From Clostridium sp. CAG:417 (GTDB taxonomy: Bacteria > Bacillota_I > Bacilli_A > RF39 > UBA660), in contig FR890370.1 of NCBI GenBank assembly GCA_000432835.1, positions 70,092 through 134,091 on the forward strand: a stretch of DNA of 64,000 bases. Direction: 5' to 3'. The position numbers were made by a program, and so were the translations under genes. Below the pieces are notes generated by a model that saw nothing but the letters and a program-made list of their open reading frames with translations, was not told where the DNA came from and made no database searches. Shown piece after piece: positions 35,184 through 43,902 of this stretch (position 1 is the stretch's first letter; every line of letters starts with the position of its first letter).

Positions 35184-35869
35184 TCAGTCTTTTATTTTTA
35201 ATCGCAGCCTTATTAAATAAAAATGTAATATTCTATGTAGGAAAAGCAGATGTTTTGCCAGAACCACTAAGTCGTGAAAAAGAAGAGGAATACTTGTGTT
35301 TAAGTGAACAAGGTGACCAAAAGGCAAAAGATATTTTAATAGAACATAATTTGCGTTTAGTAGTTTTTCTTGCTAAAAAATACGAAAACACAGGCGTAGA
35401 CTTAGAGGATTTAGTAAGCATCGGTACAATAGGACTCATAAAGGGAATTAACACATTTCATAGGGGTAAAAATATTAAATTAGCAACTTATGCCTCAAGA
35501 TGTATTGATAATGAAATTTTAATGTATTTACGAAAGAACAAAAAAACTAAGACAGAAGTTAGTATTGATGCTTCTCTAAGTTATGATTCAGAAGGAAATG
35601 AACTTCATTTAGAAGATGTATTAGGAACAGAAGATGATATAGTAACAAAAAGCATTGAAGATGAAGATGATAAAAAAATTATGATAGAAGAGATAAAAAG
35701 ATTAAATAAAAGAGATAGGGATATTCTTATTTTAAGATATGGTCTCTTTGGTGTAGAAGAAAAGACCCAAAAAGAAGTAGCTGACATGTTAGGCATTAGC
35801 CAATCGTATATTTCACGTATAGAAAAAAAGGTAATAAAAAGACTAAAAAATGTAGTTAACTGCACTTAA
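35180..35869 (+). CDS. sigE: RNA polymerase sporulation sigma factor SigE
   Basis: A 229-residue sigma factor for early mother-cell genes. The first about 25 residues (ISLLFLIAALLNKNVIFYVG) are a hydrophobic pro-sequence, consistent with membrane-held pro-sigma-E. Region 2 (NLRLVVFLAKKYENTGVDLE; GTIGLIKGINTF), DVLGTEDDIVTK and region 4 (EKTQKEVADMLGISQSYISR) match SigE better than SigK. The coupling to spoIIGA is the classic spoIIG operon. Confidence 0.95.
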   Translation: MISLLFLIAALLNKNVIFYVGKADVLPEPLSREKEEEYLCLSEQGDQKAKDILIEHNLRLVVFLAKKYENTGVDLEDLVSIGTIGLIKGINTFHRGKNIKLATYASRCIDNEILMYLRKNKKTKTEVSIDASLSYDSEGNELHLEDVLGTEDDIVTKSIEDEDDKKIMIEEIKRLNKRDRDILILRYGLFGVEEKTQKEVADMLGISQSYISRIEKKVIKRLKNVVNCT

Positions 35870-35898
35870 AAATGTTAGGTATTTCCTAACATTTTTTA
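35868..35898 (+). terminator. Terminator of the spoIIG operon
   Basis: AATGTTAGG-TATTT-CCTAACATT with a T run; the stem extends further through flanking A/T. Confidence 0.9.
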
Positions 35899-36037
35899 TT
35901 ACCACGATTAATTTTTTTATCAATAAGAGTATAACCATTAATATAAATACCTGTTACACCTAAAAAATAGTTTGTTTTCTTTCTCCTTAAATAAGTACCT
36001 AAAGGAACAAGAAAGTATACCAATTTCTAAATATCAA

Positions 36038-36063
36038 ATAAAAAAATCAACTATAAAAGTTGA
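36038..36063 (-). terminator. Terminator of the YrzE-like gene
   Basis: On the minus strand TCAACT-TTTAT-AGTTGA is followed by T7. Confidence 0.82.
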
Positions 36064-36094
36064 CCAAACTGCCAAATTTAAGAAAATACTTCCC

Positions 36095-36451
36095 TTAACT
36101 TTTTTTATTTTTGGAGGAGCGCTTCATACTACCAAGAACAGGCAACAAAAAGATAATTAAATAATATATTAAAAGATTTATATTAAATTCATGTTCAAAA
36201 ATCATATTCAACAAAATAAATGTTATAACAGCGACTCCACCTATTTTTATTCCTTCCAAAAAACTATACTTATTAGAAGTATTACCAAGTCTTATACCAT
36301 TAAAATATAAAATTAAGACCATAAATAATAATTCCATATATTTATATATTTTATCACTTAAAATATTAAAGTAGGATAAAAGGCTCAACACAAGAGTAAC
36401 AACAATCACTTCAATAGTCATTCTGATAAAAGTTTTCAAATACTTTTTCAT
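36095..36451 (-). CDS. TIGR04086/YrzE-like membrane protein
   Basis: A 118-residue protein with four likely transmembrane helices and a basic end (MKRSSKNKKS). The length, topology and the GIRLGNTSNKYSFLEGIKIG loop resemble TIGR04086 (YrzE) proteins of spore formers. Function unknown. Start after AGAGGTGAATT. Divergent from the DUF421 gene. Confidence 0.7.
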   Translation of the reverse strand: MKKYLKTFIRMTIEVIVVTLVLSLLSYFNILSDKIYKYMELLFMVLILYFNGIRLGNTSNKYSFLEGIKIGGVAVITFILLNMIFEHEFNINLLIYYLIIFLLPVLGSMKRSSKNKKS

Positions 36452-36527
36452 AATTCACCTCTAATAAACAATATGAAATGTATAAAAAAATATTCATGAG
36501 ACCTATATATAATTAGGTGATAAAATT

Positions 36528-37175
36528 ATGTTAACAGGAATTGTCTTAATAGTACGTACTATTATTTCATACTTACTAATGCTACTTCTAATATATTTAC
36601 AAAAAAAAGATCAAAATAAAAAGTTATTAATCTTAGATAAAGTAATTCTACTTTTGATAATAGTAATTAATAGTAATCTAATACTAAACTATGATATAAA
36701 TGTCTTAATTTATATTATCCCCATAATTACACTTCTTTTATTAAGAGAAGTAACTAGATTAATATTAATTGATAATAATAAAGTAAAAAATATCTTTGAA
36801 AAAGATCCAATTATCTTAGTAAAAAATAGCAAGATATATTTTAAGAATCTTATTGATCATAATTATTCTATAGATACTTTATTAACAGAACTTAGAAAAA
36901 ATAGATTCTATTCTTTAAAAGATATTAAATATGTCTTTTTAGAGTCAGATAACACTTTATCTATATTCCCATACGATAAAAACAAATTTGAAACTTATCC
37001 TATACCAATAATATTAGATGGTATCCTTAATGATTTTTTGCTTAAAGAACTGCATCTTACAAAAGAAAAAATAGAAAAAATGTTGATAAGAGATAATCTT
37101 TTGATAGAGGATATATATTACGCTATGTATGAAAATAATAAATTATTTATAATTAGAAAAGATGAACTAAAATAG
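36528..37175 (+). CDS. DUF421 family membrane protein
   Basis: A 215-residue protein with three N-terminal membrane helices (about 1-95) and a soluble YetF-type DUF421 domain (about 96-175; PIILVKNSKIYFKNLIDHNY, LLTELRKNRFYSLKDIKYVF). The C-terminal part is longer than usual. The role of the family is unknown; in Bacillus some members relate to spores. Start after AGGTGATAAAATT. Confidence 0.82.
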   Translation: MLTGIVLIVRTIISYLLMLLLIYLQKKDQNKKLLILDKVILLLIIVINSNLILNYDINVLIYIIPIITLLLLREVTRLILIDNNKVKNIFEKDPIILVKNSKIYFKNLIDHNYSIDTLLTELRKNRFYSLKDIKYVFLESDNTLSIFPYDKNKFETYPIPIILDGILNDFLLKELHLTKEKIEKMLIRDNLLIEDIYYAMYENNKLFIIRKDELK

Positions 37176-37220
37176 ACAAAATAATTATTTACTTTATCAT
37201 ATATTTAAAGTGGTGATTAC

Positions 37221-38390
37221 ATGAATCGAAAAGTGTTAATTTTAATAATCATTTCTTTGCTAATAATTTATTTTTTTATACCTCAGCCAGAAGAAAAAAA
37301 GAAAAGTGTTGTTAAAACAATAAAAGAAAAAGAAACAGAAGAAATGAGAGGAATATTCATCTCTTATATTGAACTAAATAATTATATCAAAAATAAAGAT
37401 GAATTAGAAAGTAAAAAAAATATAGATCAAATGATTAAAAATATTAAGACAAACCACTTTAATACTATTTTCTTACAAGTAAGAAGTCATGCAGACAGTA
37501 TATATGAATCAGATATATTCCCAACAAGTAAAAGTATCATTCTAAGTGATAATACCCATTATGATGTCTTAAAATACTTTATAGACAAAACAAAGAAAGA
37601 AAAAATAAATCTTTATGCTTGGGTTAATCCATATCGAATAGGACCAACAATTGATAAAAGCAGTAAATATTATCAAATGGTTGGAGAAGAGGCAATTGAG
37701 AATATAAACAATACCTATTATTTTAATCCTGCAAATCCTAAGGTAGAAAGTCTTATAGTAAAGGGGATTGAAGAAATAGTTGCTAAATATAAAATAAAGG
37801 GCATTATTTTTGATGATTACTTTTATCCTAGTAATGATATCGATCTAGATTATTATAAAAATAGTAAAACAGAAAAAAGTATAACAGAATATAGACTAGA
37901 TATAGTAACAAGTTTAATAGAAAATGTTAATAAAAGTATCAAAAAAATAAATTCCAAAGTTTTATTTGGAGTATCCCCAGAAGGAAATATTGATAACAAT
38001 TATAATAAAAACTTTGCCGATGTAAAAAAATGGGGCAGTAACAGTAAATATGTCGATTTTTTAATGCCTCAAGTATATTATGGCTTTAATAATAGTTCAA
38101 AACCATTTGAAAGTGTTATTGCAGAATGGTCAAATATTATCAGTGACCAAAATATTAACTTATATTTTGCTTTGCCATTTTATAAAGTAGGAACCATAGA
38201 TTTATATGCCAAAGATGGTAAAAACGAATGGACAGATAATTGTAATATTATAAGAAGGCAAATAGAATCAACTAGAACACTATCTAATTATGATGGCTTT
38301 AGTCTTTTTAGATATGATAATTTATTTAATGAGGAAAAATTTACTAATAATTCTAAAGCCGAATTAGAAGAATTGAAGAAGATAATGTAA
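37221..38390 (+). CDS. Glycoside hydrolase-like (GHL10/YngK) protein
   Basis: A 389-residue secreted or membrane-anchored protein. A hydrophobic N-terminal segment (VLILIIISLLIIYFFIP) is followed by a GHL10 (DUF187) domain with EEMRGIFISYIEL, TIFLQVRSHADSIYESDIF, LYAWVNPYRIG and KGIIFDDYFYP. The TIM-barrel fold acts on carbohydrate or peptidoglycan in related proteins. Start after GGTGATTAC. Confidence 0.88.
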   Translation: MNRKVLILIIISLLIIYFFIPQPEEKKKSVVKTIKEKETEEMRGIFISYIELNNYIKNKDELESKKNIDQMIKNIKTNHFNTIFLQVRSHADSIYESDIFPTSKSIILSDNTHYDVLKYFIDKTKKEKINLYAWVNPYRIGPTIDKSSKYYQMVGEEAIENINNTYYFNPANPKVESLIVKGIEEIVAKYKIKGIIFDDYFYPSNDIDLDYYKNSKTEKSITEYRLDIVTSLIENVNKSIKKINSKVLFGVSPEGNIDNNYNKNFADVKKWGSNSKYVDFLMPQVYYGFNNSSKPFESVIAEWSNIISDQNINLYFALPFYKVGTIDLYAKDGKNEWTDNCNIIRRQIESTRTLSNYDGFSLFRYDNLFNEEKFTNNSKAELEELKKIM

Positions 38391-38418
38391 ATAATTGTCA
38401 GCCATCTAAAAATATATA

Positions 38419-38447
38419 TTGTTTATCCTGTACTTTAGTTTTATAAT
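38419..38447 (+). promoter_or_regulatory. Promoter of the first prepilin gene
   Basis: TTGTTT (38419-38424), 17 bp, TATAAT (38442-38447). The open frame extended into this sequence, which argues for the later start at 38473. Confidence 0.62.
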
Positions 38448-38472
38448 TACAATAGGAAGACGGTGGATTAAA

Positions 38473-39015
38473 ATGAAAGTGAAGAACAGTCTAGGATTTA
38501 CACTAATAGAGTTAATTGCGACAATTACAATACTAGGTATTATTATGTTAATAGCGGTACCTAATGTTATTAGTGTAGTTACTAAAAATAAAAATCAAAC
38601 TTATGTAAATGATGCCAGAAAATTTGTTACTTTAGCTAAATACAAATTTGAGTCGGATGCAAATATTATGCGACCAACTAGCACTAATTGTGCCGTAATA
38701 ATGTTAAGTTCTGTAGATAGAAGTGAATTACAATCAGGACCAGAAGACGGTACATATGAAACAGACTCTAACGCTACAGATCAATCATATGTAGTTATTA
38801 AATATGAAAACAGTACTTATGTATACTATGTTCAGTTGATAGAAACCTATTCTAATAAGAATAATACGGCTCAAAAAAAAGGAATTGCTTTGATGAAGTA
38901 TGATGATCTAGTTCAAATAGATGCCAAAAACAGTGCTATAAAAACATCAGGTTGGATAAATACAGGTTCAATGGGAGCAACAACTGGCTGTACTAATAGT
39001 GACATATATGAATAA
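38473..39015 (+). CDS. Type IV prepilin-like protein (ComGC-type)
   Basis: A 180-residue pseudopilin. The short basic leader MKVKNSLG is cut before FTLIELIATITILGIIMLIA, with the conserved Glu at +5. The mature part includes Cys residues in NCAVI and TGCTNSD that may form a disulphide. The upstream extension (MFILYFSF...) overlaps the promoter. It is the substrate class of PilD encoded at 21.5 kb. Own promoter and terminator. Confidence 0.88.
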   Translation: MKVKNSLGFTLIELIATITILGIIMLIAVPNVISVVTKNKNQTYVNDARKFVTLAKYKFESDANIMRPTSTNCAVIMLSSVDRSELQSGPEDGTYETDSNATDQSYVVIKYENSTYVYYVQLIETYSNKNNTAQKKGIALMKYDDLVQIDAKNSAIKTSGWINTGSMGATTGCTNSDIYE

Positions 39016-39038
39016 TATGCTTAAGGCATATTTTTTTG
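39015..39038 (+). terminator. Terminator of the first prepilin gene
   Basis: ATATGC / GCATAT with loop TTAAG and a T7 tail. Confidence 0.85.
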
Positions 39039-39171
39039 TATGTAAAAAGAAAAAATGTAAAAAATACTAATAGTGTCAAAAAATGTACAGTGACAAAAAA
39101 CACTTTCGAAAACATTTACAATTAAAAACTACTATGATAAATTTTAGTGTAGGAAAGGTAGGAGAAAAGAA

Positions 39172-39717
39172 TTGAAAAAAATAGATCAAAAAGGTTTTAC
39201 ATTAATTGAGTTGCTAGCTGTAATAGTAATATTAGCCATCTTAATGATAACAGCTATCCCAGCGGTTACAAATTCAATTGCAAAATCAAGAAAGGATACA
39301 TTTGCAACTAACGCTAAAAACATTATTAATGCTGTAAGAACTTCAATGGCTAGTGGTGATGTCAAAAAAGAAACAACTGCTGGTTCAGATGAGTGTTCAT
39401 ATCCTGCTACAGGAGCAAAAGTTGCAGTAGTCCTAACAAGAGCAAACTTAACCAGTTTACTTGAACGTGGAGGAGATAAGAGTTCATTCGGTAGAGCATA
39501 TGCTGAAACAGGTACTAACGCTGTTAAACCTGCAGGATATGTAGTTATTGAAAATAGTAATGATAAATTTAGTTATTCAATTTCTTTAGTTGATGCAGGC
39601 GGAAATGGAATTGCTGCTCCAATAAAAGAATCAGCAATCACAGGTTCATCAGTAAAATTAGGAAATCAAGCATTATCATTATTAAGCACTGGTTATACAC
39701 TATGCTATATAAATTAG
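39172..39717 (+). CDS. Type IV prepilin-like protein
   Basis: A 181-residue prepilin. It begins with TTG after GGTAGGAGAAAAGAA. The leader MKKIDQKG precedes FTLIELLAVIVILAILMITA. The C-terminal part has LLERGGDKSSFGRAY and two cysteines (ECSYPA and TLCYIN). It is 16 bases from a paralogous prepilin of the same length. The N-terminal coding DNA is almost the same as in that copy. Confidence 0.9.
   Translation: MKKIDQKGFTLIELLAVIVILAILMITAIPAVTNSIAKSRKDTFATNAKNIINAVRTSMASGDVKKETTAGSDECSYPATGAKVAVVLTRANLTSLLERGGDKSSFGRAYAETGTNAVKPAGYVVIENSNDKFSYSISLVDAGGNGIAAPIKESAITGSSVKLGNQALSLLSTGYTLCYIN
39238..39302 (+). repeat. 65-bp identical block, copy 1
   Basis: A 65-base segment of the second prepilin gene, identical including wobble positions to 39800-39864 in the third. 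It encodes the end of the N-terminal helix and the following SIAKSRKDTF. Confidence 0.88.
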
Positions 39718-39733
39718 GAAAGGAATAAATAAT

Positions 39734-40279
39734 ATGAAAAACACAAATGAAAAAGGTTTTACATTAATTGAATTATTAGCAGTTATCGTTATTTTAGCTA
39801 TCTTAATGATAACAGCTATCCCAGCGGTTACAAATTCAATTGCAAAATCAAGAAAGGATACATTCGCAACTAATGCTAAAAATGTTATCAACGCTGTAAG
39901 AACTTCAATGGCAAGCGGTGATGTAAAAAATGGATCAGAAGAATGTTCATATCCAGCAGAAGAAAGTGCAGTTAAGATAACAATTACATCAGATGCCCTA
40001 AAGGGATTACTTGAACGTGGTGGAGATAAGAGCTCATTTGGTAGAGCATATAATGATTCTTACGTAATTATTTATAATAAGGGCGGAGATAAATTTGATT
40101 ATTACATTGCTATCACAGATAAAGGTGGAAACGGAGTTGCTACATTTACCAAAGAATCTGCTTTAACTGGTTCAAACATTAAATTAGGAAATGCCGGTAA
40201 CATTACTGGAACATTTAAACCAGAAGGATCTGAAAATGCTCTTGCTACTTCTAACATATCAACTTGTACAGTTAGCTAA
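39734..40279 (+). CDS. Type IV prepilin-like protein (tandem paralogue)
   Basis: A 181-residue prepilin, start after AGGAAAGGAATAAATAAT. The leader MKNTNEKG precedes the same FTLIELLAVIVILAILMITA helix as the previous gene. LLERGGDKSSFGRAY is also shared, while the C-terminal third differs (TFKPEGSENALATSNISTCT). Two cysteines are kept. The pair is a recent tandem duplication or under gene conversion. Confidence 0.9.
   Translation: MKNTNEKGFTLIELLAVIVILAILMITAIPAVTNSIAKSRKDTFATNAKNVINAVRTSMASGDVKNGSEECSYPAEESAVKITITSDALKGLLERGGDKSSFGRAYNDSYVIIYNKGGDKFDYYIAITDKGGNGVATFTKESALTGSNIKLGNAGNITGTFKPEGSENALATSNISTCTVS
39800..39864 (+). repeat. 65-bp identical block, copy 2
   Basis: Second copy of the block at 39238-39302, in the third prepilin gene. 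Confidence 0.88.
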
Positions 40280-40283
40280 ACTT

Positions 40284-40308
40284 AAAGGTATCACTGATAC
40301 CTTTTTTC
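40284..40308 (+). terminator. Terminator of the prepilin pair
   Basis: AAAGGTATC-ACT-GATACCTTT with a TTTC tail. Confidence 0.88.
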
Positions 40309-40358
40309 TTGCTAAGAAAAATTAATTATGTTATTTTAATATAAATGGAGATGATAGA

Positions 40359-41231
40359 ATGTTACTTATTGGAAGTCATGTAAATTATAATAGTAAAACT
40401 CAATTATTAGGTGCTTTAAGGCAGGCTCTTTCGATGAATGAAACGACCTTTATGTTCTATACAGGTGCCCCTCAAAATACTATGCGTTCAAAAGTTGATA
40501 GTAAGCTTGTCGAAGAATCTTTAAAAGAGTTGCAAGAAAATAATATTGATATTAATAAAATAATCGTTCATGCCCCATACATTATAAATCTAGCTAATAC
40601 CGAAAAATATGTTTTTGCAGTGAACTTTTTAAAACAAGAAATCTCAAGATGTGAAAGTCTTCACATAAAATACATGGTTTTGCATCCAGGAAGTCACGTT
40701 GGTTTAGGAGTCGACAAGGGAATTGAAAATATTATTTCAGGATTGAATGAGGTATTAGAAAATAGTACTGTAACAATCCTTTTAGAAACTATGGCAGGCA
40801 AGGGAACTGAAATAGGTCGCAACTTTGAAGAATTAAAGAAAATAATTGACGGCATCAATCGTAAAGATCTAATTGGTGTTTGCCTTGATACATGTCATTT
40901 AAATGATGCCGGTTATGATATTTCAAATTTTGATGAGCTCTTACAAGAATTTGACAAAATAATTGGTATAAATTATATAAAATGTATTCATATTAATGAT
41001 AGTAAAAATGAAAGATCATCTCATAAAGATCGTCATGAAAACATTGGATTTGGAACAATTGGTTTTGATAAATTAATCAACATTATATATAATGACAAAC
41101 TAAAAGATATTCCTAAAATACTAGAAACACCATATGTTTTTGATTTACCACCTTACAAAGAAGAAATAGAAATGATAAAAAATAAAAAGTTTGATAATAA
41201 ATTAAAAGAAAAAATAGCCAGTATCTCATAG
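40359..41231 (+). CDS. nfo: Endonuclease IV
   Basis: A 290-residue AP endonuclease that nicks DNA at abasic sites. Metal-site motifs run in the standard order: GSHVNY, HAPYIINLA, LHPGSHVG, ILLETMAGKGTEIG, CLDTCHLNDAGYD, IHINDSK and HKDRHENIG. Normal length. It is followed by a convergent DUF2624-like gene, as nfo and yqfT are neighbours in Bacillus (there on one strand). Confidence 0.96.
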   Translation: MLLIGSHVNYNSKTQLLGALRQALSMNETTFMFYTGAPQNTMRSKVDSKLVEESLKELQENNIDINKIIVHAPYIINLANTEKYVFAVNFLKQEISRCESLHIKYMVLHPGSHVGLGVDKGIENIISGLNEVLENSTVTILLETMAGKGTEIGRNFEELKKIIDGINRKDLIGVCLDTCHLNDAGYDISNFDELLQEFDKIIGINYIKCIHINDSKNERSSHKDRHENIGFGTIGFDKLINIIYNDKLKDIPKILETPYVFDLPPYKEEIEMIKNKKFDNKLKEKIASIS

Positions 41232-41240
41232 ATACTGGTT
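41218..41240. terminator. Terminator between nfo and the DUF2624-like gene
   Basis: CCAGTATC-TCATA-GATACTGG, 8-bp perfect stem. The T run is stronger on the minus strand, so it mainly serves the minus gene, but it also ends nfo. Confidence 0.75.
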
Positions 41241-41480
41241 TATCATTTCTAAGTATAAAGCAAGTAATTTTTCATACTTTACTTCTGAAATGTTTTCCTT
41301 AATAATTTTAAAAACATCATCATATTTTTTATTAAATAATGTTTCCCAATTTTCTTTAGCTAAATTTGTAAGTAAAATAGCCTCATCCATATTAACATTT
41401 ATTCCTTTATCATTTAAAAAGTTACTAGTGATAGTAGGATTAAGTTTACTAATATTATTTTTTAACAATTTATAATACAT
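41226..41480 (-). CDS. DUF2624-like (YqfT) protein
   Basis: An 84-residue helical protein. Its length, the ISKLNPTITSNFLNDKGINV start and the segment EAILLTNLAKENWETLFNKK resemble YqfT/DUF2624. The location next to nfo matches Bacillus. Function unknown. Start after AGGAGGTC. Confidence 0.68.
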   Translation of the reverse strand: MYYKLLKNNISKLNPTITSNFLNDKGINVNMDEAILLTNLAKENWETLFNKKYDDVFKIIKENISEVKYEKLLALYLEMINQYL

Positions 41481-41555
41481 AAAGACCTCCTAGAAAAAAT
41501 ATATGAAATAACTTTTAAATTATGTAGCACAATATTAATAGAAAGAAGGATTAAT

Positions 41556-43610
41556 ATGAAACGTAAGAAGAAAAGAAGTGAATATAGAGAAAATATAAAC
41601 AAGAGAATACTAATATATCTAGTGATAGTTATACTTCTTTTTATGGTTATTATTTTAAGACTTTTTCAAGTTATGATAATAGATAATAAAAAATATAAGA
41701 ATAAATTAGGTGAACTAACTCTTAAAGTAGTAGAAAAGTCTCAGGCCCCAAGGGGAAGAATTTATGATAGAAATTATAATATTATAGTAGACAATAAAGC
41801 TGTCAAGGTAATTTACTATCAGAAAGATAAAAGCCGAACTAAAAATGCTGAAATAAAACTTGCTTATCTTCTAAGTCCTCATATTACACTTGATATATCA
41901 AAACTAACGAATGACATAAAAAAAGATTTTTTTCTTGCAAAAAACTCAGAAGAGATGAAAAAAAGAATAACACAAGAAGAATATCAATCATTAGAAGAAA
42001 GAAAGTTAACTGTAAAAGATATTGAAAATTTAAAGAAGAGTCGTATTACGGATGAAGAACTTAATAGTTTTACTGAACTAGATAATAAAACGGCATATAT
42101 TTATTATTTGATGAATAAAGGATACACTTATGAAAAGAAAATAATAAAAAATAGTGATGTCAGTGAAGAAGAATATGCTTATATTTTAGAACACGATAAT
42201 GAGTTAAAAGGTTTTAACGTTGAGGAAGACTGGGAACGAGTTTATCCATATGGAGATACCTTTAAAAGTATTTTAGGAACAGTTTCGACTTCTACTCAAG
42301 GTATACCAAAAGAAATGCGTAAGTACTACCTAAGTAAAGGTTATTCACTAGATGATAGAGTAGGACTTAGTTATCTTGAAAAACAATACGAAGGATATTT
42401 AAAAGGAACAAAAGATAAATATCAGGTCATAAATAGACATAGTTTAAAATTAATTAGTAGTGGTAGAAGAGGAAATGACATCGTTTTAACCATAGATATC
42501 AATCTGCAGCAGCAAATAGAAAACATTTTAAGTGAGGAGATAATAAAAGCTAAAAGTGAGCCTAATACTAATTATTATGATCATAGCTTTGCCATGATTC
42601 AAGATCCTAACACTGGAGAAGTTTTAGCAATGGCTGGAAAAAAAGTAGATTGGGAAGATGGTAAGTGGGTAGCACATGATTATACTCCCGCTATGTTAAC
42701 ATCTCCTATGACCCCAGGTTCTGTTGTAAAAGCAGCCTCTATGTTAGTAGGATATAATAATAATGCTATAAAAATAGGAGAGTATATGATGGATGAATGT
42801 GTAAAAATTGCCTCAACTCCCAAAAAGTGTTCTTGGCGTAACTTAGGATATATAAATGATATAGATGCCTTAGCTCTATCAAGCAATGTTTATCAGTTTA
42901 AAACAGCTATGAGAGTCGCTGGAGCAAACTATACATATAACATGCCGTTTAAAATATATAATGATGCTTTTTCAAAATATCGTAATATGTACCATTCCTT
43001 TGGCTTAGGTGTAAAAACAGGAATAGATTTACCTTTAGAAAGTACTGGTTATACTAGTAAGGATGAAACACCTGGTCTTTTACTAGACTTTGTTATGGGA
43101 CAATTTGAAACCTATACACCTGTACAATTATCGCAATATGTCTCAACTATCGCTAATGGTGGAAACAGATTAAAACCCCACTTATTAAAAGAAGTACGCT
43201 CATCAAGTGCCACTAATGAAATAGGAAAATTACAAAAGACAATTACTCCAGAAAGATTAAATTGTATCGATACCAAAGAAGAATATTTTAATCGAGTAAA
43301 AGAAGGCCTTCACGCTGTTACTATGTCAAGCTATGGTTTAGGAAAAAATTATATTGACAAAAGTCATGATCCTTCTGGTAAAACAGGTACCTCTCAAAGC
43401 TTTTTAGATACTGATAATGATGGTATAATTGATACCGAAACTATTTCTACTGCTTTTATTGGTTATGCTCCAACGACAAATCCTAAAATGTCTATTGTCG
43501 TAACTAGTCCAGACTCATCTCACCCTAATAGTCAAACAGACTACAATAGCCTAGTTAACCTACACATAACTAAGAAAATATCAGCAAAATACTTTGAATT
43601 ATATCCCTAA
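41556..43610 (+). CDS. Class B penicillin-binding protein 2
   Basis: A 684-residue transpeptidase. It has one N-terminal membrane helix (about 20-42), a dimerisation/pedestal part with SQAPRGRIYDRN, and a transpeptidase domain with S389-V-V-K392, S442-S-N444 and K609-T-G611. It lacks PASTA domains, unlike the PBP at 2.4-4.6 kb, which suggests the elongation-type (PbpA/PbpH) enzyme. Start after AGAAAGGATTAAT. Alone in its operon. Confidence 0.92.
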   Translation: MKRKKKRSEYRENINKRILIYLVIVILLFMVIILRLFQVMIIDNKKYKNKLGELTLKVVEKSQAPRGRIYDRNYNIIVDNKAVKVIYYQKDKSRTKNAEIKLAYLLSPHITLDISKLTNDIKKDFFLAKNSEEMKKRITQEEYQSLEERKLTVKDIENLKKSRITDEELNSFTELDNKTAYIYYLMNKGYTYEKKIIKNSDVSEEEYAYILEHDNELKGFNVEEDWERVYPYGDTFKSILGTVSTSTQGIPKEMRKYYLSKGYSLDDRVGLSYLEKQYEGYLKGTKDKYQVINRHSLKLISSGRRGNDIVLTIDINLQQQIENILSEEIIKAKSEPNTNYYDHSFAMIQDPNTGEVLAMAGKKVDWEDGKWVAHDYTPAMLTSPMTPGSVVKAASMLVGYNNNAIKIGEYMMDECVKIASTPKKCSWRNLGYINDIDALALSSNVYQFKTAMRVAGANYTYNMPFKIYNDAFSKYRNMYHSFGLGVKTGIDLPLESTGYTSKDETPGLLLDFVMGQFETYTPVQLSQYVSTIANGGNRLKPHLLKEVRSSSATNEIGKLQKTITPERLNCIDTKEEYFNRVKEGLHAVTMSSYGLGKNYIDKSHDPSGKTGTSQSFLDTDNDGIIDTETISTAFIGYAPTTNPKMSIVVTSPDSSHPNSQTDYNSLVNLHITKKISAKYFELYP

Positions 43611-43634
43611 AAAGCAAAAAAAACTAAAAAAACT

Positions 43635-43663
43635 TTGCAATATAGATAATACTTTGCTATAAT
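43635..43663 (+). promoter_or_regulatory. Promoter of rpmG
   Basis: TTGCAA (43635-43640), 17 bp, TATAAT (43658-43663) preceded by TGC (extended -10). Confidence 0.8.
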
Positions 43664-43697
43664 GTATACAGACGTTTCGTGTAAGGAGGTGTTTTTC

Positions 43698-43862
43698 GTG
43701 GCAAAGAAAGTTGGAAATAGACAAAATAAAACACTAAAGTGCAGTGTTTGTGGTGAAGAAAATTATCGTGAAGAAAGAAATGTAAAAAATAGTGATAAAC
43801 TAGAAATCAGCAAATATTGTTCTAGATGTAGAAAACACACAACACATAAGGAAAAGAAATAA
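43698..43862 (+). CDS. rpmG: 50S ribosomal protein L33
   Basis: A 54-residue L33 of the zinc-binding type, with CSVCGEENY and CSRCRKHT. The GTG at 43698 follows TAAGGAGGTG at ideal distance and matches the usual VAKKVGNR start. The frame is open upstream, but that part covers the leader and cannot be the start. It is not next to secE-nusG as in many genomes. Confidence 0.94.
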   Translation: MAKKVGNRQNKTLKCSVCGEENYREERNVKNSDKLEISKYCSRCRKHTTHKEKK

Positions 43863-43888
43863 AATAAGATAATATCTTATTTTTTGGT
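43862..43888 (+). terminator. Terminator of rpmG
   Basis: AAATAAGAT-AAT-ATCTTATTT with a T tail. Confidence 0.82.
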
Positions 43889-43902
43889 TATGGAGGATAA
43901 AT

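Noticed and set aside
35972..36160. 63-codon plus-strand ORF
   Set aside because: No ribosome site, unlikely composition; it lies across two terminators and a minus-strand gene.
38400..41240. Prophage or IS element near the pilin genes
   Set aside because: No transposase, integrase or terminal repeats seen; duplication is limited to the two prepilins.
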